Below, piece by piece: positions 26,401-39,500 of a DNA stretch of 64,000 bases; position 1 is the first letter of the stretch, and each line of letters opens with the position of its first letter. Made by a program: the position numbers and the translations under genes. Where the stretch lies: positions 1,033,202 to 1,097,201 of the forward strand of contig VZRZ01007765.1 in the NCBI GenBank assembly GCA_013398175.1, given 5' to 3'. This stretch comes from Climacteris rufus (taxonomy: Eukaryota; Chordata; Aves; Passeriformes; Climacteridae). The notes below the pieces were generated by a model. The model was not told the DNA's origin, ran no database searches, and saw nothing but the letters and a program-made list of their open reading frames with translations.

Positions 26401-28025
26401 TTTTTCCTGGCAATAGAAGTGATGCATTGTATGCTACAGAGCTGGAGAAGTAACAGAAACACAGCTGACACATCAAAAGCATAGGACAAAATGCAGTTAT
26501 GTTACACACATAGTTTGCTATTTTCATATTAAGTGGTATAAGGAAAAGATGGGACTTAATGATATTTTCTGGCCAAGATGCATGACAATGTAAAAATTTT
26601 TGCAGCTGACATTTTTCCCTGTGGGGTGTCAATACCATTCTCAAAAGGCTTCATTTCTCTCTTAATTGTAAGACAGAAGTTCAATATCTAAGCTATAAAG
26701 GCTTATGAAGACTTTAGTGTTTCCAACATAGAATTCCCACTTAGTTTCACCATCAAACAAGTCAGAAGACAATAGTTATTTTCCAATTTACAGATCATTG
26801 TCCTGGCTGAAACAATATCCTATCAAACCAAAATTTATTATAATCACACTGAAATATTACTGAAATTAGTTCTGACAACAAATTTAAAGCTGCAATGTTA
26901 CAACAATTTCTAACATGTAAAACCACTGAAAACATTAAGCAAAAGTTTGAGGTTTTTTCCCCCCAGTATTTGGAAAGTTCTTGGCACTGAAGAATTCATT
27001 GAAGAAATCGCAATTGTTACCACAAGACTTAAATCCATGCAAGTAGCATTCACCTCTAAAAAGATAACCCTGTTTGCTGCCCTGCATTTCTCCTGAATTT
27101 TGGAAAATGACAGCTCCACTACACCAAGTAATCTCTCTGGACCTGGAGCAGCAATGCTTACAGGTGTAAAAAGTCAGCCACGTAAGTCCAAGACATGGAC
27201 AGACACAGCAGTGCCTATGAAACATTTACAGACGTTAGTTCTTAGCTATACAACAAGAATTTAATTTGATCAGCAGGTAAAATAAATACTTTATTCAAAA
27301 TAGTAGCATCACAAAAACCATGACTGTAACTCACTCTTCTGGAAAAGTCCATCTCATTATTCTCTAAAAAAAAAAATTTCTTTCAGGAAAGGCGGTCCTT
27401 CGAAAATTTTAACAGACATTATGGCCAGCATCTGAGGGTATGCAAGAAACCTTTTTTACAGCCACTGATTACTTATTTACACCTTACAACTGACATTATG
27501 CAGAATGAAGCAGAAGATGAATCATGTTCTGAGAAAAATACATGAAAGAAGACAATTCAAACAAAGCACAAATACCTCAGTGTTACATTTAACTTCCTAC
27601 TCTTAGATATTTATTCTTTATGCAGAGAAAACAACACAACTAATAAAACAATTCTACATACTCATACACACTCTTCTCTGCAAAATAACTGAATTTTCTG
27701 ACTCATGTTACAGTGACAAAGTTCCACCTAGTGTTGCCTTAATTTCATCATTAATGTCGTCATTTCATACATCTCCAATACCATTTCTCCCAACAGTCTT
27801 TTGTTTTCCGAAAAGTTACCAGGTTTAGAATGCCTGAGAATGCCTATTGCCATGAAAGAAAGATCTGAATCACAAGTTCAGATGCAAACCTTTGGTTTTC
27901 CAAAAATCTCTCCTTTCTATTACCTTTTTTCCCCCACATAAAAATGTCCATTAGGGTCTTTGGTTTTATTTCATTGTTTTTTTAAACCAACTCTAATAAA
28001 ACATGTATTTCTTTCAAGTCCTGCA

Positions 28026-28058
28026 TGAAGCAAAAGCTAGTGCTCTGAAGCAAAAGCT
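28026..28058 (+). repeat. Short direct repeat, 13-mer twice
   Basis: TGAAGCAAAAGCT occurs at 28026-28038 and again at 28046-28058, a 20-base period. It is likely a small local duplication within intron 1. Confidence 0.8.
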
Positions 28059-28907
28059 CAACAGCTTTATAAAGGAGGAAGATCAAATATATAGCAAAAA
28101 TTTTGTGACACAATACTAAGACCTTGTCAAGAAAAAAAAAAAATCACCATTTTACAGGAACTTCACTTTACCTCCTAACAGTCTTTCACATATTTGGGTT
28201 TTTTTACAAAAAATAAAATTGGGATAGTTTCTTAAGGAAGGAATGTAATTTTGAAGTTGACATTTGTTTAAACTACAAGGCTGTCCAAGTGTTAGCTATT
28301 AAAACTTCATAGCTACCAAGATCATTTAAGTTGCTCACTAAAACAAGTTATGTCAGAAATGAACCTAGAGTAATAAAAAATACATTCTAAATGTACCATT
28401 ACAGCTTTTATTTCTCCATTATCACATATATTAGATTTCAGATTCTTTTTTTCTTCAAATTTTTTTCTGTAAACTCTACTCATCAAAAGATCTTAAGGGA
28501 CCGGCCAATTTTACAGCACCATTTATTGACATCAAAACATTCTATTTCCAGCTTACCCTTCATTACACTCAAGACTTACCAAAAGCCTTGTCTGTGCTAC
28601 ATTCTATAATCCAGCCTCCCAAAAATACTGCCAGACATATGACCACGTTGTGAAACACTTTGCATACTACAAGCTGCCCTCTCTGCACCCTTATTGTATG
28701 TCAAAAACATTTTCATATTAAAGGAACAAATATGGATTACTATTATTTGATGTAAACTCATATATCCATATACACCCATATATCCACTTGCTAATGATAC
28801 TCAGTATGCGTGTTCTTTAATGTAACCAGAGTGAATCCTGTTCTTCCACTGAACAAATGATACAAAAGTAAGAAAATGCAGTTCAAGTGACATGGGCATG
28901 AAAAAAA

Positions 28908-28915
28908 TGACGTCA
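28908..28915. promoter_or_regulatory. Perfect cAMP-response element (CRE) motif
   Basis: The palindrome TGACGTCA is the full consensus binding site for CREB/ATF factors. It contains a CpG in an otherwise CpG-poor intron. An 8-mer is expected about once per 65 kb by chance, and less often in CpG-depleted DNA. Motif presence alone therefore does not show function. Confidence 0.35.
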
Positions 28916-29189
28916 TGAACAATCCACTGCTATGCAAAGACCTCAGGTCCAACACCAGCATCTGTGAGGAGCTGTCCGCAAGACTGTTTGATATTCTTTG
29001 CTGCAAAGGTACTGTTTGGCTTTGCTTACTAATTTTAACCACTCTTACCCTTTCTCATAAATCAACAGGCCCAGGTTTTGGTTCACGCACACACAGACTA
29101 GTCATGCATATGCACAACATACTCAACTGATGTAACTGAACTAAGAGTTAATTTATGCATTGAAGCAGCTTAGCAATGTGTGAAAAATG

Positions 29190-29350
29190 TCTGCTGCCAG
29201 TCCCCCTCTCTCCCCACCTTGACGTGTTAAGGGCCCCTTAATGGTTGTTTTAACCTACAGGAACATTGTTCCTTTGGCCAGTGGCTGTTAATGGAACAGA
29301 ACTGGCAATTTCCTTACTTAGCTGAATGTAGATTTGTCACACATGGATTA
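29190..29350. promoter_or_regulatory. Candidate intronic regulatory element with nested palindromes and SOX-like site
   Basis: Two perfect inverted repeats lie within 47 bases. One is TTAAGGG-C-CCCTTAA (29227-29241) and the other is AGGAACA-T-TGTTCCT (29259-29273). The second contains GAACAATG on the minus strand, a SOX-type site. TAAT and TTAA homeodomain-like cores flank them, and the local composition is more GC-rich than the surroundings. Mammalian FTO intron 1 holds developmental enhancers, so an enhancer is plausible, but this is inference. Confidence 0.3.
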
Positions 29351-31850
29351 ACACTAAGTAATCATAATAAAAATGTGAACCAGTAAATAGTTCAAACACA
29401 CTTCAGGCTGACAAAATGCCCCTAAGCCTCCTCTGTATAATTGTGAATAAACTTCTGATTCTTCTACTGTCACTGCCACCATCTTGATACCATCATCCAT
29501 GTCTTGTTCCTTCTTATCATTTGTGCATCCTCTTCCAGCAGGTACCAGTTAGTGGGTCAGCTGAATATATTAGGTGAGAAGTAAGAATATGCAAACTTTG
29601 TTTGAAAATGATCACGTTTCAATCAGATCTCCAGTTCTTCTGGAGATCTTCTTATACATCTGGACACAAGATCACACATGCACTTGAGGAAACATTTAAA
29701 ACAGCGGATACTTTTAGCTTAATGTGGTTGTGAGCCACAATGAATAGGTAAGGACACTGGGGCATTTCTGCATGCCATTCTTTGCATAGTTTCTGGAAAA
29801 CAGCCAACAGTTTCTGAGAAACTAGATTTCTTAACTGAGTAGTTCTTAGCCAGCTCACCTCCAAAGAATCAGCAGACAGAAGCAGTGACTATTACCAGGA
29901 ACTGATTCTGCAGGAGGTAGGAGAAACAACCCTAAGCACCCAGCCCCAAGAAACCAAGGGTTTGTGACCAGTTGTGAAATACTCAGCAACAATACTTGAC
30001 AGAGCAAATATTCAATAAAGATTAAAACCAGATAAACTAAAAACATAAATTACACCAAGAGCTAATGTTGAAACAAGGGTACATTTGGTGCTGCTGTTCA
30101 TGTTGTTGAACAGGCTCATCTCATGTTCTAATGGCATAAAGATATCAATGCTTCCTAACTTCTACAGAAGACTATTACCAGGACACACAGCATTGGAGCT
30201 GTGTAGCCTTAGGAGCTGCATATTATGCTTTAGAAAATAATGCTGACATGGTGCTTTTTCTCCTTGAATGACTCAAGGAAACAGAAAGAAACATTGAGTA
30301 TCACCACATTATTTTGGGAAGTATTGCATATCTGCAATGTGGAATTGTACAAACTTCACTGGAATTCAATGTCTAATTAATGTAGCAAAATAAGAGCAAA
30401 CACACTGACCAAAAACCACAGGACAGACCAAGGACCTCCAGACTGAAACCCAAGGGCTGACACAGCTTGAAATGCAGATTCAGAACCTTTGCAACAAGCT
30501 CGTAACTTCTGGAGATATAGACAAAGAACTTTCCAACACTGGCAAGTCACACTAATATAATTTTTCAAACCAGCAAAATCAAAGATACAATTAATTTTCT
30601 TGAAGCTTTTCATCATTTCTAGAAAATAGCATGCCTTGCATATACATTGACAGGTAATGGTAGAAGCCACCAATGAGTAGTAAGGATACTTTGAAAAGGG
30701 GGGTGAAACAACTTCTAACTGTTAAAATATCACTCAGAAGAAAATGCAGTCAAAAGTAAAGTGAAAAGGAAATGAAAAAAATAGGTATTTCCTTAAATAC
30801 TTCAGTTTAACATCAAATGCAGCTCCTAACTTCCCCTTGATGGCACTGCTGAAGATAGTGTTAATGTAGAAAGAGCAGGTGTTAAGTGCAAATGCATGTG
30901 CCATGCAATCGGCTACAAGGAAGATCAATAAGGAGCTAGAGCATTAAATTTCACATACTGTAACTGTCATGCCCATTACACAGTATTTGAACATCTTCAT
31001 AGGCCATTACAAAATTGTTGACTCTTGGTATTTTTTACAGAAGCACATTATTTCCAGTGATTTTATTAGCACAATAATCACTATGAAAGTCTAAAAGCAC
31101 TTACAAACTTGATGAAAACTGAAGACCTTTACAGCCTTCCAAGCCATCATATTTACATATTTGCAGAATACATAACTGCATTCTTCGCTCCAGAATGAAA
31201 AGACAGGAAGACGGTTTAAAGCCTTACAGATAAAAGGAAATGTATTCCAGGAACACTTGCCTTTTGTGTTACTCACATTTCACCAGACACACAGCTGATG
31301 TATTTTAAAGGAGGCGTTTACAAGATAATTCTTGAGAGTATGTGCCACAATTAACAAAATCGCTGCCGACAGAATGCACAGAGGGAAGGGGTATGCCAGT
31401 CCCCTGGGCTTTGGCTGCAGAAGCAGCATCAGACTCCTTGCCTCGTGATTCTTTCCTCTGCTCTTCAATCTTTGCGTTTTGTCCTTTTCAAGGACATGAC
31501 AAACTCAAATTTTCCTTCAAACATTTCTCACTAGAGCAGCCTTTGAGCAGAAGCTTTGCACTATTCTCCCTCCTCTCCCCAAAACAATTTAAAGCCAACC
31601 ATCGCCGATGTGTAATCATGGTTACAATGAATTGGTACGCATTGTCATCATCTTTCCAAAACGGCACAACCACTGAGATGTCATTTTTGACTATACACAG
31701 GAGTACACTGTTAATACAGTTGCATCACTTTTACAACGTATTTTCAAGGACATTAAAATTAGAGATCACATTATGCACAAAAATGTAACATAAGAAAATT
31801 AGTACAAGAGTATTTGTGAGGAAAAGTACAATTTGTAGTATTTTACACAA

Positions 31851-31909
31851 TTGGACCAGATAATCCTTTAGGTCTCCTTTCAACCTGGTATTTTATGATT
31901 CTGTGATTT
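31851..31909 (+). mobile_element. CR1 LINE 3'-end fragment
   Basis: The segment reads ttggaccagataatccttta, then ggtctcctttcaacctgg, then tatgattctgtgattt. It is a degraded copy of the CR1 3' terminus, which in birds has the pattern ttgga-ctagatgatc, aggtcccttccaacc, and terminal copies of an ATTCTATG-type 8-mer. Only the last 60 bases are recognisable, as is usual for 5'-truncated CR1 copies. CR1 is the dominant retroposon of birds and also occurs in turtles and crocodilians, so this supports a sauropsid host. Confidence 0.75.
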
Positions 31910-34900
31910 ACAAGAGTGACCTGTGTAATAAATACACAGACACTAGTTTCTATTTATTACATACTAATTTCCTAACTTTACATGCACTACTCCACTGGTC
32001 ACATGATAGTAACACTCACTTAGAAAACCTATAAACTACAGTTGCTGCCTCGACTTTATAATAAAACAATTATTAATGAAATATTATTGCATTTTGGCGT
32101 GTAAGTTCCAGAAAGATATTGCTACATGGTTTGCTGAAAAAAGGGGGTCTTTTTCAACAAAAATCATTTAAAGAAACATCTCATAGTGAATAATTCAAAC
32201 TTAGTTAACTTTGGTTAGCTTGAAGGCTTTGTTTTGTTCACTGTCTCTGAAATAAGCCACATGGGGAACAGAAAGCTAACATTTAAATGTTAAGTTGGCA
32301 GGCAACGATTAGCAAAATTCAGAGTCTGAAAGACTGGGCAAGTTCAGACCAGAAATGGTGAGCACAATTTAAAAGAAAGGATAATTAGGCATTGGAGGAG
32401 ACACCTCTGTGAAAGATGAAATCTCCCTCATGTGAGTTCTTTTTCATATCAAGTTTGGAAGTTTTTCTAAATGAGTGGTTCCCAAACTGTTTAGACCAGC
32501 AGACTACAATGAATCATCCATATTTCCTTAAGAAGTTCTGCACGTACAGCCTAACCAAATAAACTGGAGGCAGCAGAGCCACACTGACTGAAAGTTTGAT
32601 GCATCTCATTCCTCAGTTTGGTTTTGATTAATCACTTTGCCAATCACTAGTGGTCAGTGAATCAGGAGACCCTTGTCTGCTTCTGTAAGAATATTTTACT
32701 GAAGTCCTAAAGTGGTACTAGAAATTCTCTTTCGCCTCACAATTAGAAAACCAGGAGTTTGTTGGGATCTGTATTTCATACTACTCAGAACTTTTGCAGT
32801 ACCATCATGAGGTTAAAGAACTACATCTCTAGGACTACTCATTGTCTTTCCCTCACATTTTATTCACAAGCTTTGTTTAATGTAAATAATGTTAGGGTAT
32901 ACTGAGAGGTAAAATACAAGATAGCACTGATGTGCTCTGAAAGTAGATCTCTGTTAAGCCCTTTCCTTTGTGCCAAATTCAGGTGAATTTCATAACACAA
33001 ATCAACATTTTGCTTAAGAACACATTTGTTGAGTAAACTTCAGAACTCCTACATTTTCAAATAGTGATGTTTTAATAAAGCTATTCTGACTCATGCAAAG
33101 GCTAATACTTGATTTCCAGTTTTCATTTCTATTACTTGCATATACAGACCTTTTTTCTCATTAACTTTTCCCCTCACTTGTGATGTTCAGACGTAATTTT
33201 GCAGAGCAGCATTACTCAACTAAAATGGGCATGTAAAAAAACTATTTCGTAAGTCTTCCTTGTACATTTGTTCACAGAAAACTCTTGCATGTCCTTTCTT
33301 CCCATATACTTATATTTCTAACTTGTCTAAGATTCTAGATAGTCCTGCTGCTACCTCTGTATTTTGAGAATGTGAAGTAGTACAGTAATGACAAGTCTTT
33401 TAAAAAGCATCTCTTCCCTTCTCCATGCTGTTCTCAAATACAGCCGGATTTCTGAAGGTGAAAAAGAGAGATGCTGGAACACAGAGGACCATTCCAGATT
33501 TCAACGCAACTCTCCTTTGCTGTATTGAAAAAATATCCTAGACTTACACCACTGCATGTTTCTTCTGCCAACTTTAATAAATGAATAATTTCCACCAAGA
33601 GTACTAACTCATTCTAGAATGTTTTGGATTCATTGTCTAAACAAAGGAAGAAGAGGGACAGCCATACTGATCCACTATAGATACTAAAGCTGTAGCAGCC
33701 TGATAGGAAAATACAGACATGTTTAATCAACTGTGTGGTGACACTCAAAATTGAATACATGAAATAACCCAGTAAAGTACCAAATAATTTCTGATTGTAT
33801 TTTTAAAGTAAATATTTGTATATGTTATTTAAGAACATCATTAAAAAGCCCACAGTAAATTAGTACAAGTGAAGGAACAAGGATGGTGAGGAGATGTAAA
33901 AACCCTTTATAAAAAGAGATACAAACACCCAGAAAAATAATCCTAACATGGAAGCACAACTTGACAAAGAGAAGGATTGTTCTGAACTATCATAAAATTA
34001 ATGGCACATAGGAAACTCTCTGTCCAACTGAAAATATTGCAGACACCTTATAAACTCACTTGCTTCCTCAGAAGTCAAAGCCAAGAATAAATAAATTTCA
34101 TTTCCTTCAGAATGCCTACAAAGACTGAAGTCAACGATTTTATAATTTGATAAACTGGTTTTGTATGTTGGGGTACTCCCAACCTGAAATTCAAAAATCT
34201 AGGCCACCCTTTCTGACACGTAGCCTGCATGTCTGTGTTAAAACCATCTGAGTGACAGCAGCTCAGCTGCATTAATAAGGGAGGTGAGGGCAAGAAACTG
34301 ACATTAAGAGAAAGCTGCCAGACCCACCTTTGTTCTTATTTGCTGGCTTAACATGCTGTATTACTTTCCCTTCTACAATGGAATTGCTTCAGCAGTAACT
34401 AGAATTCAAGAAGGGCTGAATGAAAGAAGAATGAACAATGTAGGATTTAAAAAAATATTCAAAGGGAGGATTTTAAAATTAAGTAACAGACAACTGCAAG
34501 AGCTTATGACCCACATTTAGCACTACATATGCTGCAATTCCCATCTAAACTAGAAGTGACAAAGGCTTGATGGCCTTCATGCAGAGCTGAACTTCCATAT
34601 CAAATATGCCTCAAATCACTCTTAGCTGAATTAATTCATTACATAAGAATTCCACTAGATTTTTTACTGAGGAGCTTAACCGAAAAAAGACTAGAGTTAG
34701 CTAACAATTTTGGGAACACTTAACATTATCCACTCCTGCATTTGGAAAGAACCATGACAGGGATCCCTATGCACAGCATTTATTCAGGGACCTTTTGTTT
34801 TTATTTCCTTCACAACAATTTCAAGCATAATCATTTCCAGTTAGGAAAGTCCAAAGAAAGAAGTACTGTTTAACTCAGAATATCTACCTGTATTTTCATA

Positions 34901-36362
34901 CCAAGCAGACTAACTTTGAACATCATGACAGAAGAGAGATCACCTTTAACATGCATATGAGAAATGTTCCTCTAGAACAAAGTACAGTGATCTGTACCAA
35001 ACTTCATGAATCACTACAACAGGCCCCTAAAGCCTGCCATTGGTAAAAGACACTGTACTCTAATTTCTGTAGCTCCTCATTCCATTTCTTTTTTTTCTTT
35101 TTTCGTTCTTTAAGTTGACAAGTTAAGTGTTCTGTGCTTACAAGTTTTCAATAGCCTATTACAAAAACACTCAAATTTGTTTGCATTACACACCATGGGG
35201 ATTAAAAAGGAGTTAATATATATCTATTCAGAACTATTGTGCAGAAAATAGCTGTGTTGTACAGGGCTTAGGCTGTGACCCACTTAACTTTATTCATAGA
35301 ATGCACAATCCATCACGTACAAAAACACAGAGGAAAATGTGAGGTGTTGGTAAGTACTGCTGTTAGTGAGAAATTCTGCTAATTATTACACCAAATAAGC
35401 ATAGTCAACAGGCCAGAGCTGTGAGAGGGCATGTTTCAGGGCATTAAATGGCTGCCTTGGATGGAGATGAATATATTACACTATGGCCTTTAACAATAAA
35501 ACAATTTCCCTGACACTTCCAAATCCAGGAGCTCCAGTTTGCAGATGGAGAGCGCGACTGTACTTGGCACAGGACGATGTTCCAGTGCCACCTAGTGACG
35601 TGCACTTCTACTTCTGCAGCGTCTCTGAAGATTTATGCTACAGCAAAGTTCAAAAGCCAATTCAGCTCCAGTGCAGAGTCCACACTGTATGGAAGAGACA
35701 CTCCTTGCCAAGAAAAAACAAAGGGAGGTCATGGGGAGACAGACTCCTCCTCTTGCTTTATAACTCCAACACACACATCCTTAAATAGCTGCCAATGCTT
35801 TACATAGTTTTATTACAGCCTGCTCTTACAGTTCAAGCCAATATATCTTAAAGCCTATACTATGCACTGGAAGCTTTGGATAGTTTTTGAAATCAGATTT
35901 GGGAAAACATCTCATCAACTTATTATTTTTCATTTTTTTCCCCCTCTGTTTTGAATGGCCTTTATCAATGCTATTTTTATCTGGACTGCTTTCACAGCTT
36001 AATGAAGTGTTCTAGAAGTGGCAAACTTTGCACATTCTTCCATTCCTTGTTTGCATGTTGAAACTTTGCATCCTTCTTTCATCATATTTAATATCACTAC
36101 AATGGAGTTTCAGCCATCCCAGCTCTCCATTACCCTGTTTCTCTTCTGCTGATCAGTACTCCAGCTCAATGCTGAGGTTTATGCAAACAAACTAAACTTT
36201 GCAGTGCAACCTCACTCATGAAAAGCCATGAAGAGGTTGAAATATATTTTATGATAAATAGAAATTAATGTGTGTATAGAACACACCAGCACAATTGGTA
36301 TTGTCTACCAATAAAAAAATAATAAATTTACATGCTTAGATCAAGTTAAAAGCATAGGTTCC

Positions 36363-36421
36363 AAAAAAAAAAAAAAATCTAATACAATCCCTGCCATTAG
36401 TCTCTTAGTCCCTGCCATTAG
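36363..36421 (+). repeat. A15 homopolymer followed by duplicated 13-mer
   Basis: A run of 15 A (36363-36377) is followed by TCCCTGCCATTAG at 36388-36400 and again at 36409-36421, a 21-base period. It looks like replication-slippage duplication. No retroelement is recognised. Confidence 0.8.
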
Positions 36422-36483
36422 AAACTTCTATTTCACATCATTTTTACAAGAAAAAAGCGAGAAAAAGTCTTTATATTCACTAG

Positions 36484-36519
36484 CCATTTAGCACATGGAC
36501 ACCATTTACTTATGGACAC
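36484..36519 (+). repeat. Degenerate 18-bp tandem dimer
   Basis: Two adjacent units, CCATTTAGCACATGGACA and CCATTTACTTATGGACAC, share the start CCATTTA and the core ATGGACA. They look like an old tandem duplication. Confidence 0.6.
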
Positions 36520-39500
36520 TCTATATATTGATGAATAAATTACAAATTCTGCATCTGAACTCCACATGTATCATCATGAAATGAATAGCAACATACCAAT
36601 ACTTTATAGTACCAATTTCAGAAGAAAATCACCCTCAGCCAAGCTGTTTTCTATTAATGCCATTAAATTGCCACTTTGAGTGCCTCATGACTCCAAATTT
36701 CATGTGCTTTGCTTCATTAAACTAAAGGAAATTAATATATTTTAGTGGCTGTAGAACTGTATACTACAGAACAAGGAAAAAAAAATCCAAAATCCCCACG
36801 AGGCAGACTTACTGCTACAGGAAGACACTAAGTGTTCTGATTGAAATATAACCTCTATCACAAAAATTAAACAAAGATGCTTAGAGGTTGCTTTAAAGTA
36901 ATTTCTCCAGATTCTGAAGCCACAAGGAGAACTGTGAGGGGCAAGAATGAAGAGAAGGAACAGCAGCTTTTAAAACACTGGTCATGAAAACGTTATACAG
37001 GCTGCAACAAAGCAACAGTTGCAGAGTTTGTCTAATGCAATTTCCCTATCACAAACTCAATGAAATGGAAATATAAAACTTCAGCAAAGTTTTCTATGTT
37101 CTCAGGTCCTGTCCATTACAGAATCAAGACCTTGAAGATTATGTGATGTACAAAGAATCTTATTCAGTTATGTACCTGCATCAGAAACCCCTGAAATTAT
37201 GCGTAATGAAAGAAGATTCTGAAGTTAAAATTGTCACCTTGATGGTTAGATTAAGACAATACAACCACATGGACTTAACTCTCCATTGTATTAGGCAAAT
37301 AGTTATGATGTAAAGTGCCTAAATACTGCAGGACTAAAAAACCCTTAAAAATCCAACTGGGAAAAGCTTCACTCAGTGAGTGGGCAGCACACTGTAACAC
37401 TAAATTTGGAAACTTTTACTGTAAATACATTTTAAGTGTTTTAATCTATACCCTACTTTAGAACCTAAACTGCTGCCACAAAAATCAACATTGTTCCTAC
37501 TTTGAATATCAAGTAAAAAAAGGAAGATAATCTTGTTCCTTATACATTACACAGAATTCTACTCATGGCTTCTCAAATTGCTCTTCCAGATTCAAATAAA
37601 GTATTTGTACTTTCTGGAGTACTTTCACTGCTCTGACACCTTAGAAAGCACAAATGAGCAGACTGGAGGGAAGATGTTCTGCTACAAAGCAATGAAGAAT
37701 AGCAAAACAGGTAAGGAACTGTAGAGTCCACAAGAAAAGGAAGGCAACATTAATTGCAAAAACCAAATGCAACCCCATTTACCATAGCAATGAAGAAAAA
37801 AGTCCAGAGTCCGACGATCACTGAAGTATTATTGTCCAAGCTTTTAAGAACCTGTTGTTTCATTGCTTTTACTTCATCTAAGAATACTTCATTTTTATGT
37901 GCCAGAGGCTGCATTAGAAAGAAAAAGGATTTAGACTAGAGTACCTCTTGATCAGCAGAAGTTTTAACCCAAAAAGAACCCAAACGACTAGTTGCCTTGA
38001 AAAATACATGCAGATCATCTCCTTCAAACAGGTATCGTTTCTTAAGGATCCTGAGATATGCAGCCCTCTGAAAGGGGGCCATGCTCCTGTACTAGATTCC
38101 AGATTCAATCTTAAATTTAAATGCTGCATAATTTCCAGTTCTTGATATGCAAGAAGCAAACAAGGATTATGGGTAAAGTTTTAATCAGTGGAATGAGCCC
38201 ACCTGGGCTTATCTTCAGTGCAGTCCCCATCCAAAACAGCTCACAGCCACTGGCATCAAGTTATCAACATTCTAGCTCTGTAGCCCACATCACTTTTATA
38301 GCCACAGAGGAATGCTCCTCAGAACAGCTATCACCTGCAAAACTTTTTCCCTCAGAGTAAAACTCACCCAAGAAGAGAACACATCACATTAAATTTCTGT
38401 CACCTCCCTTTTGCAAAGCATATCATTCACATATTTGCAGGAATATAACATTTTTCCTTCTTGTAGTATACCAACCCTTTTCTCCACAGGATTAAGATTC
38501 TTCCCTTAAAAGGCATTAAAATGTATTTGCCCTTACAGCTCAAGTAACGCTTGACTGACCAAATCTCAACTGGTCATACATCTTAGATATTCCACATATT
38601 CATAATTATTCATATTCTCAAACGAAGCAGATTACTTACGGACACTGAATGGCTGCCCACACCAAAACCACAGCTAAGAAAGGAATTGCTAAGCATCTTT
38701 CCAACAAGAAATGTCTCGTATCCACTTCCAATGAATTATCTTTGCCATAAAATATTGAAACAAAACAAAAAACAACCTTACTGATTATTTAAAGCAACAC
38801 ATTCTAGAATTGTGGTCTATGTTCTCTTTTGCTGTTACAAGAAAATGAATATAAGAAAACGTGGCTTGATAGTACTCAATTTTACTTCATTTTCTATATT
38901 AATTTGTTTTAATTACATGACATGACAGATCATTAAATGCAAACAGGTTCATCATAGTAATACAAGTTTCATACAGTATTACAAAAATATTAAATTTACT
39001 GTCACCATTGTTTTATTTCTTTCCTATAACTGAAAGCTATTCGAAATGCATTAAAAAGGATAAAAACTTCTAACAAAATTCATATGCTTCTCAGTATAAA
39101 AATTGTTATCCTATGCTTCTGATAAGTAATTTCCTTTTAAAATTATGTGGGAAGTCAAGCATGACCTATTTTAAGAAGTCCAGTGCAAGGAATACCAACT
39201 GTTCTACAATCATAATTTGCAGGTTCCCCCAAAAAGCAAAACAAGGGCACATAAACAAATATCTTGCACTTCAAGAACTCTGGAATCAATAAAATGGATT
39301 TACTTCTATCAAACTGCTCAGCAGTCCAGAGGGCAGGAGGACTTCTTACTTTCATCAGCTCTTCCAGGCACAGCCACAGTACAACTTTCTTTTGGACAAG
39401 GTTATCCAGACAGCTCCTATGTTAGAAAATTCAATGTAAAATTGAGGTAAAGTAGAGGGATTCTGGACTTCTAGTAACATGTAAAAATGCACTTTGGTTA

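Larger units (their letters stand above)
23460..34000 (-). other. FTO: FTO intron 1, 3' part (23.5-34 kb)
   Basis: Acceptor aacag ends at 23460. The sequence is AT-rich and unique-looking, with homopolymers (A11 at 27366, A12 at 28132). Also present are a 13-base direct repeat, a CRE, a palindrome cluster at 29.2 kb, a mildly CpG-containing patch at 31.34-31.7 kb and a CR1 tail at 31.85 kb, listed separately where supported. Nothing resembling exon 1 or another gene was found. Confidence 0.8.

Noticed and set aside
27721..27740. CTCF-like CCACCTAGTG
   Set aside because: Too many mismatches to the core consensus compared with the site at 43956.
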